Assembly (NCBI RefSeq): GCF_001413925.1
Contig: NZ_LBMJ01000001.1
Location: forward strand, 1,445,001-1,509,000
DNA length: 64,000 bases
Direction of reading: 5' to 3'
From: Nonlabens sp. YIK11
GTDB taxonomy: Bacteria > Bacteroidota > Bacteroidia > Flavobacteriales > Flavobacteriaceae
Part shown: in pieces, positions 53,772 through 62,676 of the stretch
How the letters are laid out: the number at the start of each line of letters is the position of its first letter
Numbering within the stretch: the stretch's first letter is position 1
Notes under the pieces: generated by a model
Seen by the model: the letters and a program-made list of their open reading frames with translations, nothing else
What the model was told of the DNA's origin: nothing
Database searches by the model: none
Position numbers and translations under genes: made by a program

Positions 53772-54575
53772 TTATTCACTCACATAATTCAATTCGTACA
53801 CCTGCGCTACCCTAAAATAACCAAACGGAAAACGATCTGGATTACGCTCATTAAAAACATTTCCTTTTACGACAGCAGGTTGGGTATCAAATGGGCCTCC
53901 GCCACTATCATCCGTTTGCTGGATCAAGGTCTCAAAAAACTGAAATGCCTGTGCGTCGATACCGGTGATGCTTAGTTGGATGTTGGTGCCAGGCTCTAAA
54001 TCTTCGACAAAAAAGCTGGTAGGTGATAGGTTGCCATTGATAAACTCATCATCAGATACGTCCAGCTGGAAGTTATCTGGATCTTCATAGGTGAACAGGT
54101 AGTAATCACCCAGCGCCTCTGGATCCTGAAAGAAAGCCGTAATCTGTGTAAAATCGCCAAAGCCGCTTACTTCGGTTTGTTCAATGTTTCCCAGTGGTAC
54201 GGTACTAATCAATTGCTGATTTGCTCTATAAAAGTTGTTACCATCCACAATTTCTAAAGTATAGGTAGAACCTTCCTCTAACCTTAGATTATTGTTGACG
54301 TAAAGGTTGCGTGTTTCGTCAAATCTAAACGGAAATGAAATACCGTTATTCACAACCACTTGAACACTGGCGTCGCTTACCACAGGATTGACTTCTTCAA
54401 AGAAACCAGATGATCTGGTTAATCTGATGGTATTGCGGCTGCTGCCGTCGCTCAAAAGTTCCAAGCGACCGTCAATGACTAATCGTGATGCTGCGGTATT
54501 CAAATCCACATCGATCACATCTTCACATTGAATGAAGCTCACCGCTAGTAGTATAATGTAGAACCACTTTTTCAT
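53772..54575 (-). CDS. DUF4249 lipoprotein
   Basis: The lipobox is AVSFIQC with Cys near residue 18 after MKKWFYIILL. The mature protein EDVIDVDLNTAASRLVIDGR is the DUF4249 start, and this family of beta-rich lipoproteins is nearly always next to a TonB receptor. The ATG at 54575 is chosen (a TTG at 54581 overlaps the receptor stop). It starts three bases after the receptor stop, so it is in the receptor's operon and probably helps it at the outer membrane. Confidence 0.88.
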   Translation of the reverse strand: MKKWFYIILLAVSFIQCEDVIDVDLNTAASRLVIDGRLELLSDGSSRNTIRLTRSSGFFEEVNPVVSDASVQVVVNNGISFPFRFDETRNLYVNNNLRLEEGSTYTLEIVDGNNFYRANQQLISTVPLGNIEQTEVSGFGDFTQITAFFQDPEALGDYYLFTYEDPDNFQLDVSDDEFINGNLSPTSFFVEDLEPGTNIQLSITGIDAQAFQFFETLIQQTDDSGGGPFDTQPAVVKGNVFNERNPDRFPFGYFRVAQVYELNYVSE

Positions 54576-54577
54576 GA

Positions 54578-57001
54578 TCAAAATTTGAAATTATAAGTAA
54601 CTGCAGGAACGATTCCAAATATGGCAAGTCTGGTAGCCTCGTTGCGTGCGGTGTCATCATTCTCACCAAAGCTGATGCTTGCCGCATTTCTTCTATTATA
54701 CGCATTGTAGAGGCTAAATACCCAACTGCCTTGCCAGCCTTGGGTCTTTTCAGGTTTTGGAACGTAGGTAGCCGATAGGTCGAGACGGTGAATGATGGGC
54801 AATCTACTGGCATTGCGAGACTCAAACGTTGGTACAAACAATCCGTTGAATTCGTATTGACCATCAGGGAAAGTTACGGGTTGGCCGGTTTGCAACGTGA
54901 AATTGGAACCAAAGCTCCACTTCTCATTCCATTCATAATTTGCGGTAACGGTCAAGTCGTGCGTTTTATCCCATGGCGCATTGTACCAGTCGCTGTTGTT
55001 GATGCCAGGTTCCGATGCATTTCTTCCAGGTGTTCTTTGCTCACTTTTGGATAAAGTGTAAGCAATCCAGCCTTGCAGGCGACCTTCGTTTTTCCTTAGT
55101 AATAATTCAATGCCATAGGCTCTGGCTTCACCAGCGAGCAAAATGGATTCCACGGCTTCCTGGGCGATAAGATCTGCACCATCAATATAATCCAGCCTAT
55201 TGTCTACGGTTTTATAGAAGGACTCCAATTCAACGGAATAATCTCCAACGTTTTTAAAGAAACCGACTGCGACTTGATCGCCTTTTTGAGGCTTGATAAA
55301 GTCACCGCTAGGCGCATAAAGATCAAATGGAGTAGGTGCTGTAGTATTTGAAATCAAATGAATGTATTGATTGATACGCTGGTAGCTCGCTTTGATACTG
55401 GTATCGTCATCCAGACTATAGGAGGCTGAGAATCGCGGCTCGAGATTTACAAAGGTTTTTAAGATGTCACTGCGGCTGCTGGCTATTCTGTCAATAGGCA
55501 TGGCGCTCACATAAACACCTTGCTCTTGATTGAACAACAATGGCTGATTGTTTTCATAAACATTGATCAAATCTTGGCCCAATCGGCTGAAGGTGGTCAA
55601 GCGCAATCCCGCATTGATATTGAGATCATCTGTGATTTTAAAATCGCCATCAACGTAAGCGGCATTTTCCCAAGCATATTTTTTAGTCAGCTGGCTCTCA
55701 TTGATGGGGCTTGTAGGAGTTGTGGGAACAATTCTACCAGGATCAAATTCATAATAAATGGAGTTGATCCCATAGCGCAGTTTTGCTTTGTCACTGGCAA
55801 AATGGGTCAGGTCGTATTTGAGGTTGAGGTTGGTAATCCCGCTAAAGAATTCAAACTCCACAAACTCAAGTTCCAATGCATAATTATAATCTGAAAATAT
55901 AGCCGATGCATTACTGAACCATTTTTCATTGAAAATATGATTCCAGCGCAGGTTAACAAAAGAATTCCCAAAGGTGTTGCCAAAAAGTTCGTTTATTTCA
56001 AATACATCACGTCCAAAATATGCCGAACCGTACAGTCGATTCCTGTCATCCAGATTGAAGGATACCTTAGCGTTCAAATCATAGAAGTATGCTTGGTTTT
56101 CCAACCCAAAAAGAGGGAAAAATAAATGCGCATAGCTGCTGCGTCCACCTACTAGGAATGAGGATTTATCCTTTTGGATAGGACCTTCCAGCAACAATCT
56201 GCTAGCTACGATTCCTATACCACCAGTACCGCTCAATTTCGTTTTATTTCCATCGCGCTGGTAAATATCCAGTACACTGGAAACCCTACCGCCATAGCGC
56301 GCAGGAATACCACCTTTATACAATTTCAAATCCTTGATGGCATCTGGATTAAAAACAGAAAAGAACCCAAAAAGGTGATCGCTACCATACAGCGTAGCTT
56401 CATCTAGCAGCACCAGATTTTGATCTGCCGCGCCACCACGTACGTTAAATCCGCTGGCGCCTTCACCGGCAGTCGTTACTCCAGGCAATAGTGAAAGGGA
56501 TTTGATCAAATCTACTTCTCCCAATACTACCGGTATTTTTTTAATGGACTCGATGGATAGCGCGTTCACACTCATTTGCGGTGACCGTGTGCTTAATTGT
56601 TCAATATCGCTCTCGATCACAATGGCATCGAGTTGCTCGCCTTGTTCCTGCAGTTGGATGGAAAGTTTTCGGTTTTGGTCCAGCACCACAGTTTTGGTGA
56701 CGCTTTGAAAACCTATGCTGCTGTAGATCACCTCATAGGTGCCCGCATCCAGCGTGATGGAGTAGAAGCCGTACTCGTTGGAGATGGTTCCCGTGCCCAG
56801 TTCTGGGATCAAGATATTGACATTGAGCAAAGTCTCGCCATTGGCTTGATCTGTAATGGTTCCTGATAGGGTAAACTTTTGGGAGTTCGGTTTTTGGTTC
56901 GCTTTCGCGAAAGCGGAAGGAACAGAAAGTTTATGCCGTGCTTGACACGGTACGTTAGCGAGAAACACTAACAGTAAAACAAGCCACTTTATTCTTTGCA
57001 T
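54578..57001 (-). CDS. TonB-dependent receptor (DUF4249-linked)
   Basis: A signal peptide (MQRIKWLVLLLVFLANVPCQA) precedes an insert-like segment SVPSAFAKANQKPNSQKF, encoded at the short palindrome. Next come the CarboxypepD_reg-like domain (LSGTITDQANGETLLNVNIL), a TonB plug (SLLPGVTTAGEGASGFNVRG; DEATLYGSDHLFGFFSVFNP) and a 22-strand-type barrel. 807 residues. Operon with the DUF4249 lipoprotein. Substrate unknown; likely a siderophore or other scarce nutrient. Confidence 0.93.
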   Translation of the reverse strand: MQRIKWLVLLLVFLANVPCQARHKLSVPSAFAKANQKPNSQKFTLSGTITDQANGETLLNVNILIPELGTGTISNEYGFYSITLDAGTYEVIYSSIGFQSVTKTVVLDQNRKLSIQLQEQGEQLDAIVIESDIEQLSTRSPQMSVNALSIESIKKIPVVLGEVDLIKSLSLLPGVTTAGEGASGFNVRGGAADQNLVLLDEATLYGSDHLFGFFSVFNPDAIKDLKLYKGGIPARYGGRVSSVLDIYQRDGNKTKLSGTGGIGIVASRLLLEGPIQKDKSSFLVGGRSSYAHLFFPLFGLENQAYFYDLNAKVSFNLDDRNRLYGSAYFGRDVFEINELFGNTFGNSFVNLRWNHIFNEKWFSNASAIFSDYNYALELEFVEFEFFSGITNLNLKYDLTHFASDKAKLRYGINSIYYEFDPGRIVPTTPTSPINESQLTKKYAWENAAYVDGDFKITDDLNINAGLRLTTFSRLGQDLINVYENNQPLLFNQEQGVYVSAMPIDRIASSRSDILKTFVNLEPRFSASYSLDDDTSIKASYQRINQYIHLISNTTAPTPFDLYAPSGDFIKPQKGDQVAVGFFKNVGDYSVELESFYKTVDNRLDYIDGADLIAQEAVESILLAGEARAYGIELLLRKNEGRLQGWIAYTLSKSEQRTPGRNASEPGINNSDWYNAPWDKTHDLTVTANYEWNEKWSFGSNFTLQTGQPVTFPDGQYEFNGLFVPTFESRNASRLPIIHRLDLSATYVPKPEKTQGWQGSWVFSLYNAYNRRNAASISFGENDDTARNEATRLAIFGIVPAVTYNFKF
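56898..56918. repeat. Short palindrome, intragenic copy in the TonB receptor
   Basis: TTCGCTTTCGCGAAAGCGG with exact core at 56901-56914. It is read in frame on the minus strand as SAFAKA, between the signal peptide and the first folded domain. Confidence 0.9.
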
Positions 57002-57174
57002 GGCTCAAAAATAGGGTAACGAGGTTTGCCCAATAGCTCATTAACAAATTGTTGTAGGAATTAATTTGATGGAAGCCTGAACGGCTGTTTAGATGGAAGA
57101 AAGGCCTAAAATCAAAAATCTCCAATCGGTATTCATTTATTCATTTACTCGTAACTTTATCCAAAACCATTTTC

Positions 57175-58143
57175 ATGACTGCAAGCTCTCTTATAGATCA
57201 CCTTTCATTGCCCGTTGTGGCAGCGCCCATGTTCCTAATTTCTGGACCAGACCTGGTCATTGAATGTTGTAAAAACGGAATTGTTGGAACTTTTCCGGCT
57301 CTTAACCAGCGATCTACAGAAGGTTTTGAAGAATGGCTAATACAAATCGAGACCGAGCTCAAAAAATGGGAAGAAGAAACTGGCAAGAAGGCCGCGCCAT
57401 ACGGCGTCAATTTGATCGTACATGGCAGTAATCCGCGACTGGAAGCCGATTTAAAAGTGTGTATGAAACATAAAGTGCCGCTCATCATTACCTCACTAGG
57501 TGCTGTTAAAGATGTGGTCAATGCGGTGCACAGTTACGGTGGTTTGGTATTTCACGATGTGATCAAAAAACGCCATGCCGAAAAAGCCCAAGAAGCTGGA
57601 GTCGATGGCTTGATTTTGGTCTGTGCTGGCGCTGGCGGTCATGCGGGTACATTAAATCCTATGCCATTTATACTTGAGGTGCGTTCGTTTTATGATGGTG
57701 TGATCCTGCTTTCTGGTGCCATGAGTTCTGGTCAAGATGTGGCCAGTGCCTTGCAAATGGGAGCAGACTTGGCTTACATGGGAACCCGATTTATCAATAC
57801 GAACGAGTCAAAAGCAACCGATGAATACCGCAAGATGATCATCGACGCAGGATCATCTGACGTGGTGTATACGGCAGCTATTTCTGGAGTGTCGGCTAAT
57901 TTCCTTGCTGCAAGTTTGAAAGCCGCCGGAATTACTGAAGAGCAATTACAAGCGACTGGCAAAATTGATTTTGGTAAAGAAATGGATACTGAGGCTAAAG
58001 CCTGGAAAACCATCTGGAGCGCCGGTCAAGGTGTAGCTACCATTAAAGATAGCGTTCCAGCAGATGAACTTATCGACAGATTAAAAAGCGAATTCAAAAC
58101 CGCGATTGAAAAGCAGGTGGAGAATTTGAAAAGATTCAGCTAG
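57175..58143 (+). CDS. Nitronate monooxygenase family protein
   Basis: An FMN-dependent TIM-barrel enzyme that oxidises nitronates. Motifs: PVVAAPMFLISGPDLVIECC at the N-terminus, GVDGLILVCAGAGGHAG with the catalytic-type His, LLSGAMSSGQDVASALQMGA and DLAYMGTRFI. At 322 residues it fits class I. It overlaps the XRE gene stop by four bases at its 3' end (convergent). Confidence 0.9.
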   Translation: MTASSLIDHLSLPVVAAPMFLISGPDLVIECCKNGIVGTFPALNQRSTEGFEEWLIQIETELKKWEEETGKKAAPYGVNLIVHGSNPRLEADLKVCMKHKVPLIITSLGAVKDVVNAVHSYGGLVFHDVIKKRHAEKAQEAGVDGLILVCAGAGGHAGTLNPMPFILEVRSFYDGVILLSGAMSSGQDVASALQMGADLAYMGTRFINTNESKATDEYRKMIIDAGSSDVVYTAAISGVSANFLAASLKAAGITEEQLQATGKIDFGKEMDTEAKAWKTIWSAGQGVATIKDSVPADELIDRLKSEFKTAIEKQVENLKRFS

Positions 58144-58973
58144 TCTTTATTCTTTGCTTTTGCAAAAGCTTGGTGGTTCTGAATAAAATAAATCACCATC
58201 ATGATCTCAAATAGGGTCACCAGCAAACTTCCTATTGGAAATAATAACACGGTTAGGTTGAACGCTGCTGCAACAATCAATAGATATCCTAAATATTTAT
58301 AAGGGCCTGAGAAGCGACCTCGATTTTGAAAAAATGGTATGCTTAATAAAGCAATGGCAATAGCAAATACAATAGATAACACAATGCTCATTCCTATGTT
58401 TAGGGCGTCAAAAGAAGCATTCACACTAGAATTGTACATGTCCATGAATAAAATCTCTGCAAAGAGTAGTGCAATTAGATATACAATAGCGGAAATTTTT
58501 ACAAGTGGTGACTTGAACTTCAAGTTGAAGGAGAATCCTAAATAGAATACGGTCGCTAGAACGCTATACAGTATTGCTATTAAGAACCGAATGTCTGAAG
58601 TGACCATGGCATGGTCAAAAAAGTTGAGTGACAAATCGATCATCGTTAATGGAAGCGAGGTAAGGACGTAAGCCATTCCAACGATCGCGATCCACAATCC
58701 ATTTTTAGGGTTCTTCAACAAGTTTTCTGGAGCTTGTTCAGTTTTAGGTTTCTCTTGAAGCTCTTGAGTAATTTCCGCATAAGAACTTCCCAAAGCTTGA
58801 AGGATATTCTTGATCGTATAATTGCGAGGTGTGACTTCACCAGCTTCAATGCGTTGTATAGTTCTCACATTGATGTTGCATAACTCGACAAGCTCTTCTT
58901 GAGTCAGTCCTTGTTCTTTTCGCAGATTAGCGATATAATCGCCTAGTTGTGGTTGTTTCATGATTTCTTTCAT
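58140..58973 (-). CDS. XRE-type HTH protein with six to seven membrane helices
   Basis: The N-terminal HTH_3 domain (LGDYIANLRKEQGLTQEELV; INVRTIQRIEAGEVTPRNYT) is joined through a linker to about six hydrophobic segments in residues 95-275. Such HTH-membrane fusions can act as one-component membrane regulators. The ATG at 58973 is used; the ATG at 58961 (MKQPQLGDY) is also possible. Orphan gene, target unknown. Confidence 0.85.
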   Translation of the reverse strand: MKEIMKQPQLGDYIANLRKEQGLTQEELVELCNINVRTIQRIEAGEVTPRNYTIKNILQALGSSYAEITQELQEKPKTEQAPENLLKNPKNGLWIAIVGMAYVLTSLPLTMIDLSLNFFDHAMVTSDIRFLIAILYSVLATVFYLGFSFNLKFKSPLVKISAIVYLIALLFAEILFMDMYNSSVNASFDALNIGMSIVLSIVFAIAIALLSIPFFQNRGRFSGPYKYLGYLLIVAAAFNLTVLLFPIGSLLVTLFEIMMVIYFIQNHQAFAKAKNKD

Positions 58974-59089
58974 TTGGTTGGAACAATGTTAGGGATGAAA
59001 CAAAGGTTGAAGGAAACTTTTGAAGGTATTTAAACCCGACATTTACACGGCAAAGGCTTGTAAAGCCTATAAAACCTAAGTATGGGAAG

Positions 59090-59341
59090 TTATTTGTTTT
59101 CTAGTTCTTCTTTAGGTCTAATGTCTTCTTTTTTGACGAAAAGGTAATACGCATTGACACCTAGAATGGCTACATTAGTCACGATTACGGGAATACTACC
59201 TAGCATAAAACCATACGCGACAAAAAAACCGCATCCTATGGAATTAACGATGCGCAACTTGCGCAGGTTCTTATTGAAAAAGGAAAGCAGCACGAACAGA
59301 CTGGCTAGATATCCGATGATTTCGGTGAGGTTGAACTCCAT
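59090..59341 (-). CDS. Small YgjV-like inner-membrane protein
   Basis: The ATG at 59341 (MEFNLTEIIGYLASLFVLLS) is preferred over the ATG at 59362. Three hydrophobic helices in 83 residues match the YgjV family (LRIVNSIGCGFFVAYGFMLG; VTNVAILGVNAYYLF). Function unknown. Confidence 0.78.
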   Translation of the reverse strand: MEFNLTEIIGYLASLFVLLSFFNKNLRKLRIVNSIGCGFFVAYGFMLGSIPVIVTNVAILGVNAYYLFVKKEDIRPKEELENK

Positions 59342-59416
59342 AAGGTGTTGGTTTGATGTCAAGATGATTCAGGGCGCAAAATAGCTTTTCCCATGCATTT
59401 AATATGGAAAAGGAGC

Positions 59417-59454
59417 ACGCTTTCCTGTCTGCCGACAGGCAGGCGCGAAAGCGT
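59417..59454. repeat. Long palindromic repeat
   Basis: The arms ACGCTTTC and GCGCGAAAGCGT enclose CTGTCTGCCGACAGGCAG. Intergenic, between the YgjV-like and PAP2 genes. Confidence 0.8.
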
Positions 59455-59482
59455 ATCTACACCAATACTTAAAAAGGAATTG

Positions 59483-60325
59483 TTAGAAACTGTAACTCAC
59501 ACCTATACTGGTAAGCGAGAAGTTGAGGTCTAGCGAAGTTTTCATGGTACGGTCGTCGTTGTATTTTTGCTCGTACTTGCGATCCAAATACAGGTCAATA
59601 GCCTCTACCATAAAATAACTCAGCGCCCAACTCAAGAATACATCGCTGGCCCAGTGCTGGTTGTCATAGATGCGCGATAATCCAGGAACAACGCCTACGG
59701 CATAGATTCCGGCTTTGACCCAAGCGTTGTCGAATTGTTTGGCTATCACATGCGCATTGGTGAAGGTCAATACTGCGTGACCGGATGGAAAGGATCTATA
59801 AACCGACTCGCCGCCAAATGGCTTGAAGTGATTCTTGCCAAAGCCACCGCTAGGTCGCGCACGACCCGTCGCCGATTTGGTCAACTGCTGAAAAAAGCCG
59901 GTAGCTGTAGCAGAGGATATGAGCAGCACACCAGTGCGCCTTAGTTTCTCATTACGAGTAAACAAACCAGTGAGATAAATGGCTCCAGTAAGGCCGTAAT
60001 TGTTTTGTGGCGCACCTGCATAATTTCCATAATCCAAAAGGATGGAAGGAATTTCATCCCTATGACTTCTAAATTCTCGATTGATATCGTCGTCAATAAC
60101 AAAAATCCCTAAAGTGGTCGCCGCAACGCCTCCAGCGATAAGGGCGTCGCCGCCATCCCAATACAGTGGCCTGCTGTAAGCAAAGCCAACTCCTTGAAAC
60201 ACATTACCCATGTCATAGGTGAAATCCTGCCATAAATTAGTTTCTCCACGATCAATGGTAAAGGTTTGCTGCGCTTGAAGCGGCAGTGCAGAAAGAAGAA
60301 TGACTAGGAGAATAATGTTGCGCAT
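59483..60325 (-). CDS. PAP2-family phosphatase, exported
   Basis: A signal peptide (MRNIILLVILLSALPLQAQ) precedes the PAP2 catalytic motifs: KSATGRARP (residues 150-158), FPSGH (179-183), and SRIYDNQHWASD (217-228) with the catalytic His. It probably dephosphorylates lipid phosphates such as undecaprenyl or phosphatidic acid in the envelope. Confidence 0.92.
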   Translation of the reverse strand: MRNIILLVILLSALPLQAQQTFTIDRGETNLWQDFTYDMGNVFQGVGFAYSRPLYWDGGDALIAGGVAATTLGIFVIDDDINREFRSHRDEIPSILLDYGNYAGAPQNNYGLTGAIYLTGLFTRNEKLRRTGVLLISSATATGFFQQLTKSATGRARPSGGFGKNHFKPFGGESVYRSFPSGHAVLTFTNAHVIAKQFDNAWVKAGIYAVGVVPGLSRIYDNQHWASDVFLSWALSYFMVEAIDLYLDRKYEQKYNDDRTMKTSLDLNFSLTSIGVSYSF

Positions 60326-60478
60326 GAAATACTTGTTTGGACAAATATAATGTCAAAAATGCAACGGCATTACCTGTTTAACGTCTGCGACGGCAACGTT
60401 TGTAACATATTGATATGCAATAATATTAAATATGGAAATTGTTAAAATAAAAGATTGATAAAGATACAACGAAGGCAA

Positions 60479-61249
60479 TCAGGAAAGCCCAGCGATAATT
60501 TGGGGCATCTGCTTGATGGCGCAATCATAGCCTATCTTGAAGAGTTCTTCCGATTTTTTAACATCAAAAATCCCGTAGGGAAAAGACTCTTCCACCTCTA
60601 ACGCGACGTCGCACTGTCGCAGACGCTGTTCTGTATTGCTCCACACGTTAAGTTGGAAAACACGTTCGCTAATTTCTCTAATGCCTTTAATGGTTTCCAG
60701 TTCCTCGTGTGGGCAAATGCTCACACCCATGATTTTCATGCCGCGATTCAGCAGTGGTTCTACTGGTAAATTGTTGAGAACGCCACCATCCACATAAGTA
60801 GCATTATTAAAAACGACCGGTTTGAAAATGACCGGTATCGCACAGGATGCGATGATACTGGTGCTTAAATCGCCTTGGTTTAAATATTCGCTAATGCCTT
60901 TGTTGAGGTTGGTCACGCAAACGTGTAAAGGGATTTTCATGGCCTCAAAACTATTCTCTGGCAAGTGCTTTTCCAGTAACCTTTTGAGCATGGCCAGACG
61001 GTTCCATTCACGCGTTAAAAGTTGGAATTTAAAGATGCGCACAAATTCTTCTTGCATGGACAATTCCAAAATTTCCAAAGGCGAGTAGCCATGGCAGTAC
61101 AACGCACCTATCATGGCACCAGCACTGGCGCCAGACACCTCGCTGGGAAAAATGCCGTTTTCATTGAGCGCTTGTAACACACCTATGTGTGCCGATGCCC
61201 TTGCGCCGCCGCCGGCTAGTGTAATTCCTATTTTTTGAGTTGGAGCCAT
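60479..61249 (-). CDS. Patatin-like phospholipase
   Basis: The oxyanion loop LAGGGARASAHIGVL is near residues 11-25, the nucleophile Ser42 is in GASAG, and the catalytic Asp154 is in VDGGVLNNLP. No signal peptide, so it is cytoplasmic or peripheral. It is a bacterial patatin of the RssA-like length (256 residues). Confidence 0.92.
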   Translation of the reverse strand: MAPTQKIGITLAGGGARASAHIGVLQALNENGIFPSEVSGASAGAMIGALYCHGYSPLEILELSMQEEFVRIFKFQLLTREWNRLAMLKRLLEKHLPENSFEAMKIPLHVCVTNLNKGISEYLNQGDLSTSIIASCAIPVIFKPVVFNNATYVDGGVLNNLPVEPLLNRGMKIMGVSICPHEELETIKGIREISERVFQLNVWSNTEQRLRQCDVALEVEESFPYGIFDVKKSEELFKIGYDCAIKQMPQIIAGLS

Positions 61250-61321
61250 GCGGCAAAGATAGCAAGCTGGAAATAGTTTGTAGGAATGATTCTACCTTGT
61301 TCTTATAGAAGTTGTCTGGAT

Positions 61322-61341
61322 TTCGCTTTCGCGAAAGCGAA
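61322..61341. repeat. Short palindrome, intergenic copy
   Basis: TTCGCTTTCGCGAAAGCGAA, a perfect 20-base palindrome (core 61325-61338), in the divergent gap between the patatin and reductase genes. Confidence 0.9.
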
Positions 61342-61531
61342 ATTAAAACGAGACTTATTGCGCACTGCAGCAGCATCCTCCTTGAGGAAACAGCCCAATG
61401 GTCCTATACTTAGATTATGTGGTGAGTCATTGCGGAGCAGCTCACCAGCTTAAACTTTTACTAAAGTTGTGCCGATGCGCCACCAATGCTTTTTTCCTAG
61501 GTTGGAGATGTTCTATCTTGTAAAGAAAAAT

Positions 61532-62200
61532 ATGGCACATTCTGTTAAAATCAAGTCGATCAAACAATTAACTCACGACGTGAAGCAATTTCGCGTGGAA
61601 AAACCGGACGGTTATGAATTCACGCCAGGTCATGCGACCGAGGTTTCCATTGATCAGGAGCAATGGAAGGATGAGAAAAGACCTTTTACCTTTACCAGCC
61701 TTACCAGTGACGAGGATCTGGAATTTGTAATTAAAATCTATACTGATCACGATGGCGTGACCGAGGCACTGGACCACTTGAAACCAGGTGATCATTTAAT
61801 CATTAGAGATACTTGGGGCGCGATTGAATATAAAGGTGACGGTTATGTGATTGCCGGTGGCGCTGGAATCACGCCTTACATCGCGATGTTTAGGGACCTG
61901 AAAACCAAAAATAAACTGGACGGATTACATTTGTTGTTTTCCAATAAAACCGAAAAGGATATCATCCTAAAAGAAGAACTGGATCAAATGCTGGGCGATC
62001 GCGTGACCTATATCATTACCGATCAGGAAGATACCCAATATCTCAACGGTCGCGTGGACAAGGAACTGATCAAGAATCAGGTAGATGATTTTGATAAAAA
62101 CTTTTACGTTTGTGGACCACCACAAATGACGGAAGACATCAGCGAGATTCTCAAAGAATGCGGTGCCTCTCCAGATGCTGTGACGCTGGATGATCAGTAG
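61532..62200 (+). CDS. FAD-binding ferredoxin/flavodoxin reductase-like protein
   Basis: The ATG at 61532 (MAHSVKIKSIKQLTHDVKQF) is preferred; the ATG at 61469 adds 21 residues unlike the family. The FAD-binding half has FTPGHATEVSI and KRPFTFTSL. The NAD(P) half has VIAGGAGITPYIAMFRDL and NFYVCGPPQM. At 222 residues it has no ferredoxin domain, so it resembles FNR-type reductases. Partner unknown. Confidence 0.9.
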   Translation: MAHSVKIKSIKQLTHDVKQFRVEKPDGYEFTPGHATEVSIDQEQWKDEKRPFTFTSLTSDEDLEFVIKIYTDHDGVTEALDHLKPGDHLIIRDTWGAIEYKGDGYVIAGGAGITPYIAMFRDLKTKNKLDGLHLLFSNKTEKDIILKEELDQMLGDRVTYIITDQEDTQYLNGRVDKELIKNQVDDFDKNFYVCGPPQMTEDISEILKECGASPDAVTLDDQ

Positions 62201-62245
62201 TATATTTCTGTATTATTTTAGGACTTTAATTTAAATGGAAGCCGG

Positions 62246-62524
62246 TTCGAGTCCCGATAGTTATCGGGATAGAGAACGAGCGGTTGGATAAGTGAGGAAG
62301 ACTGTGCTCAAACCATATCTCGACTTTAGTTTACATTGAGCTTGCCGACATGCTCGATACTGGTTTACAGGGATTGTGATTTATAGAAAAGCAAGCCGAT
62401 TCGAGTCCCGATAGTTATCGGGATAGAGAACGAGCGGTTCATTTAAGAGAATGTCATTGTGCTCCAACCATATCTCGACTTTAGTTTACATTGAGCTTGT
62501 CGAAATGCTCGATACTGGTTTACA
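62246..62524. repeat. Two-copy ~124-base direct repeat
   Basis: Copy 1 (62246-62369) and copy 2 (62400-62524) share TTCGAGTCCCGATAGTTATC at one end and TTTACATTGAGCTTG near the other. Each contains the palindrome CCCGATAGTTATCGGG. The linkers between the shared blocks have diverged. Confidence 0.8.
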
Positions 62525-62537
62525 ACCTTTAGGTTTA

Positions 62538-62578
62538 TTCCGCTACCGCGCCTGCCTGTCGGCAGACAGGAAAGCGGG
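62538..62578. repeat. Long palindromic repeat, diverged
   Basis: TTCCGCTACCGCG then CCTGCCTGTCGGCAGACAGG then AAAGCGGGA. The left arm is partly mutated (TACCGCG for TTTCGCG). Confidence 0.65.
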
Positions 62579-62676
62579 ATACTTCAACCTCATTTAGTAA
62601 ACGAATAACTCCTTCATAACAGATTCCGATTTTTCAAAAAGGGATTCCCGTTTATTAAGTAGCTTAGCACTTCAAA

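Larger units (their letters stand above)
62201..62676. other. Repeat-rich gap
   Basis: 476 bases with no gene. It holds a 124-base tandem direct repeat (62246-62369 and 62400-62524), each with CCCGATAGTTATCGGGA, followed by a long palindrome (62538-62578). Confidence 0.65.

Noticed and set aside
62201..62676. Coding gene between reductase and peptidase
   Set aside because: Frames are short and cross direct repeats; no family features.
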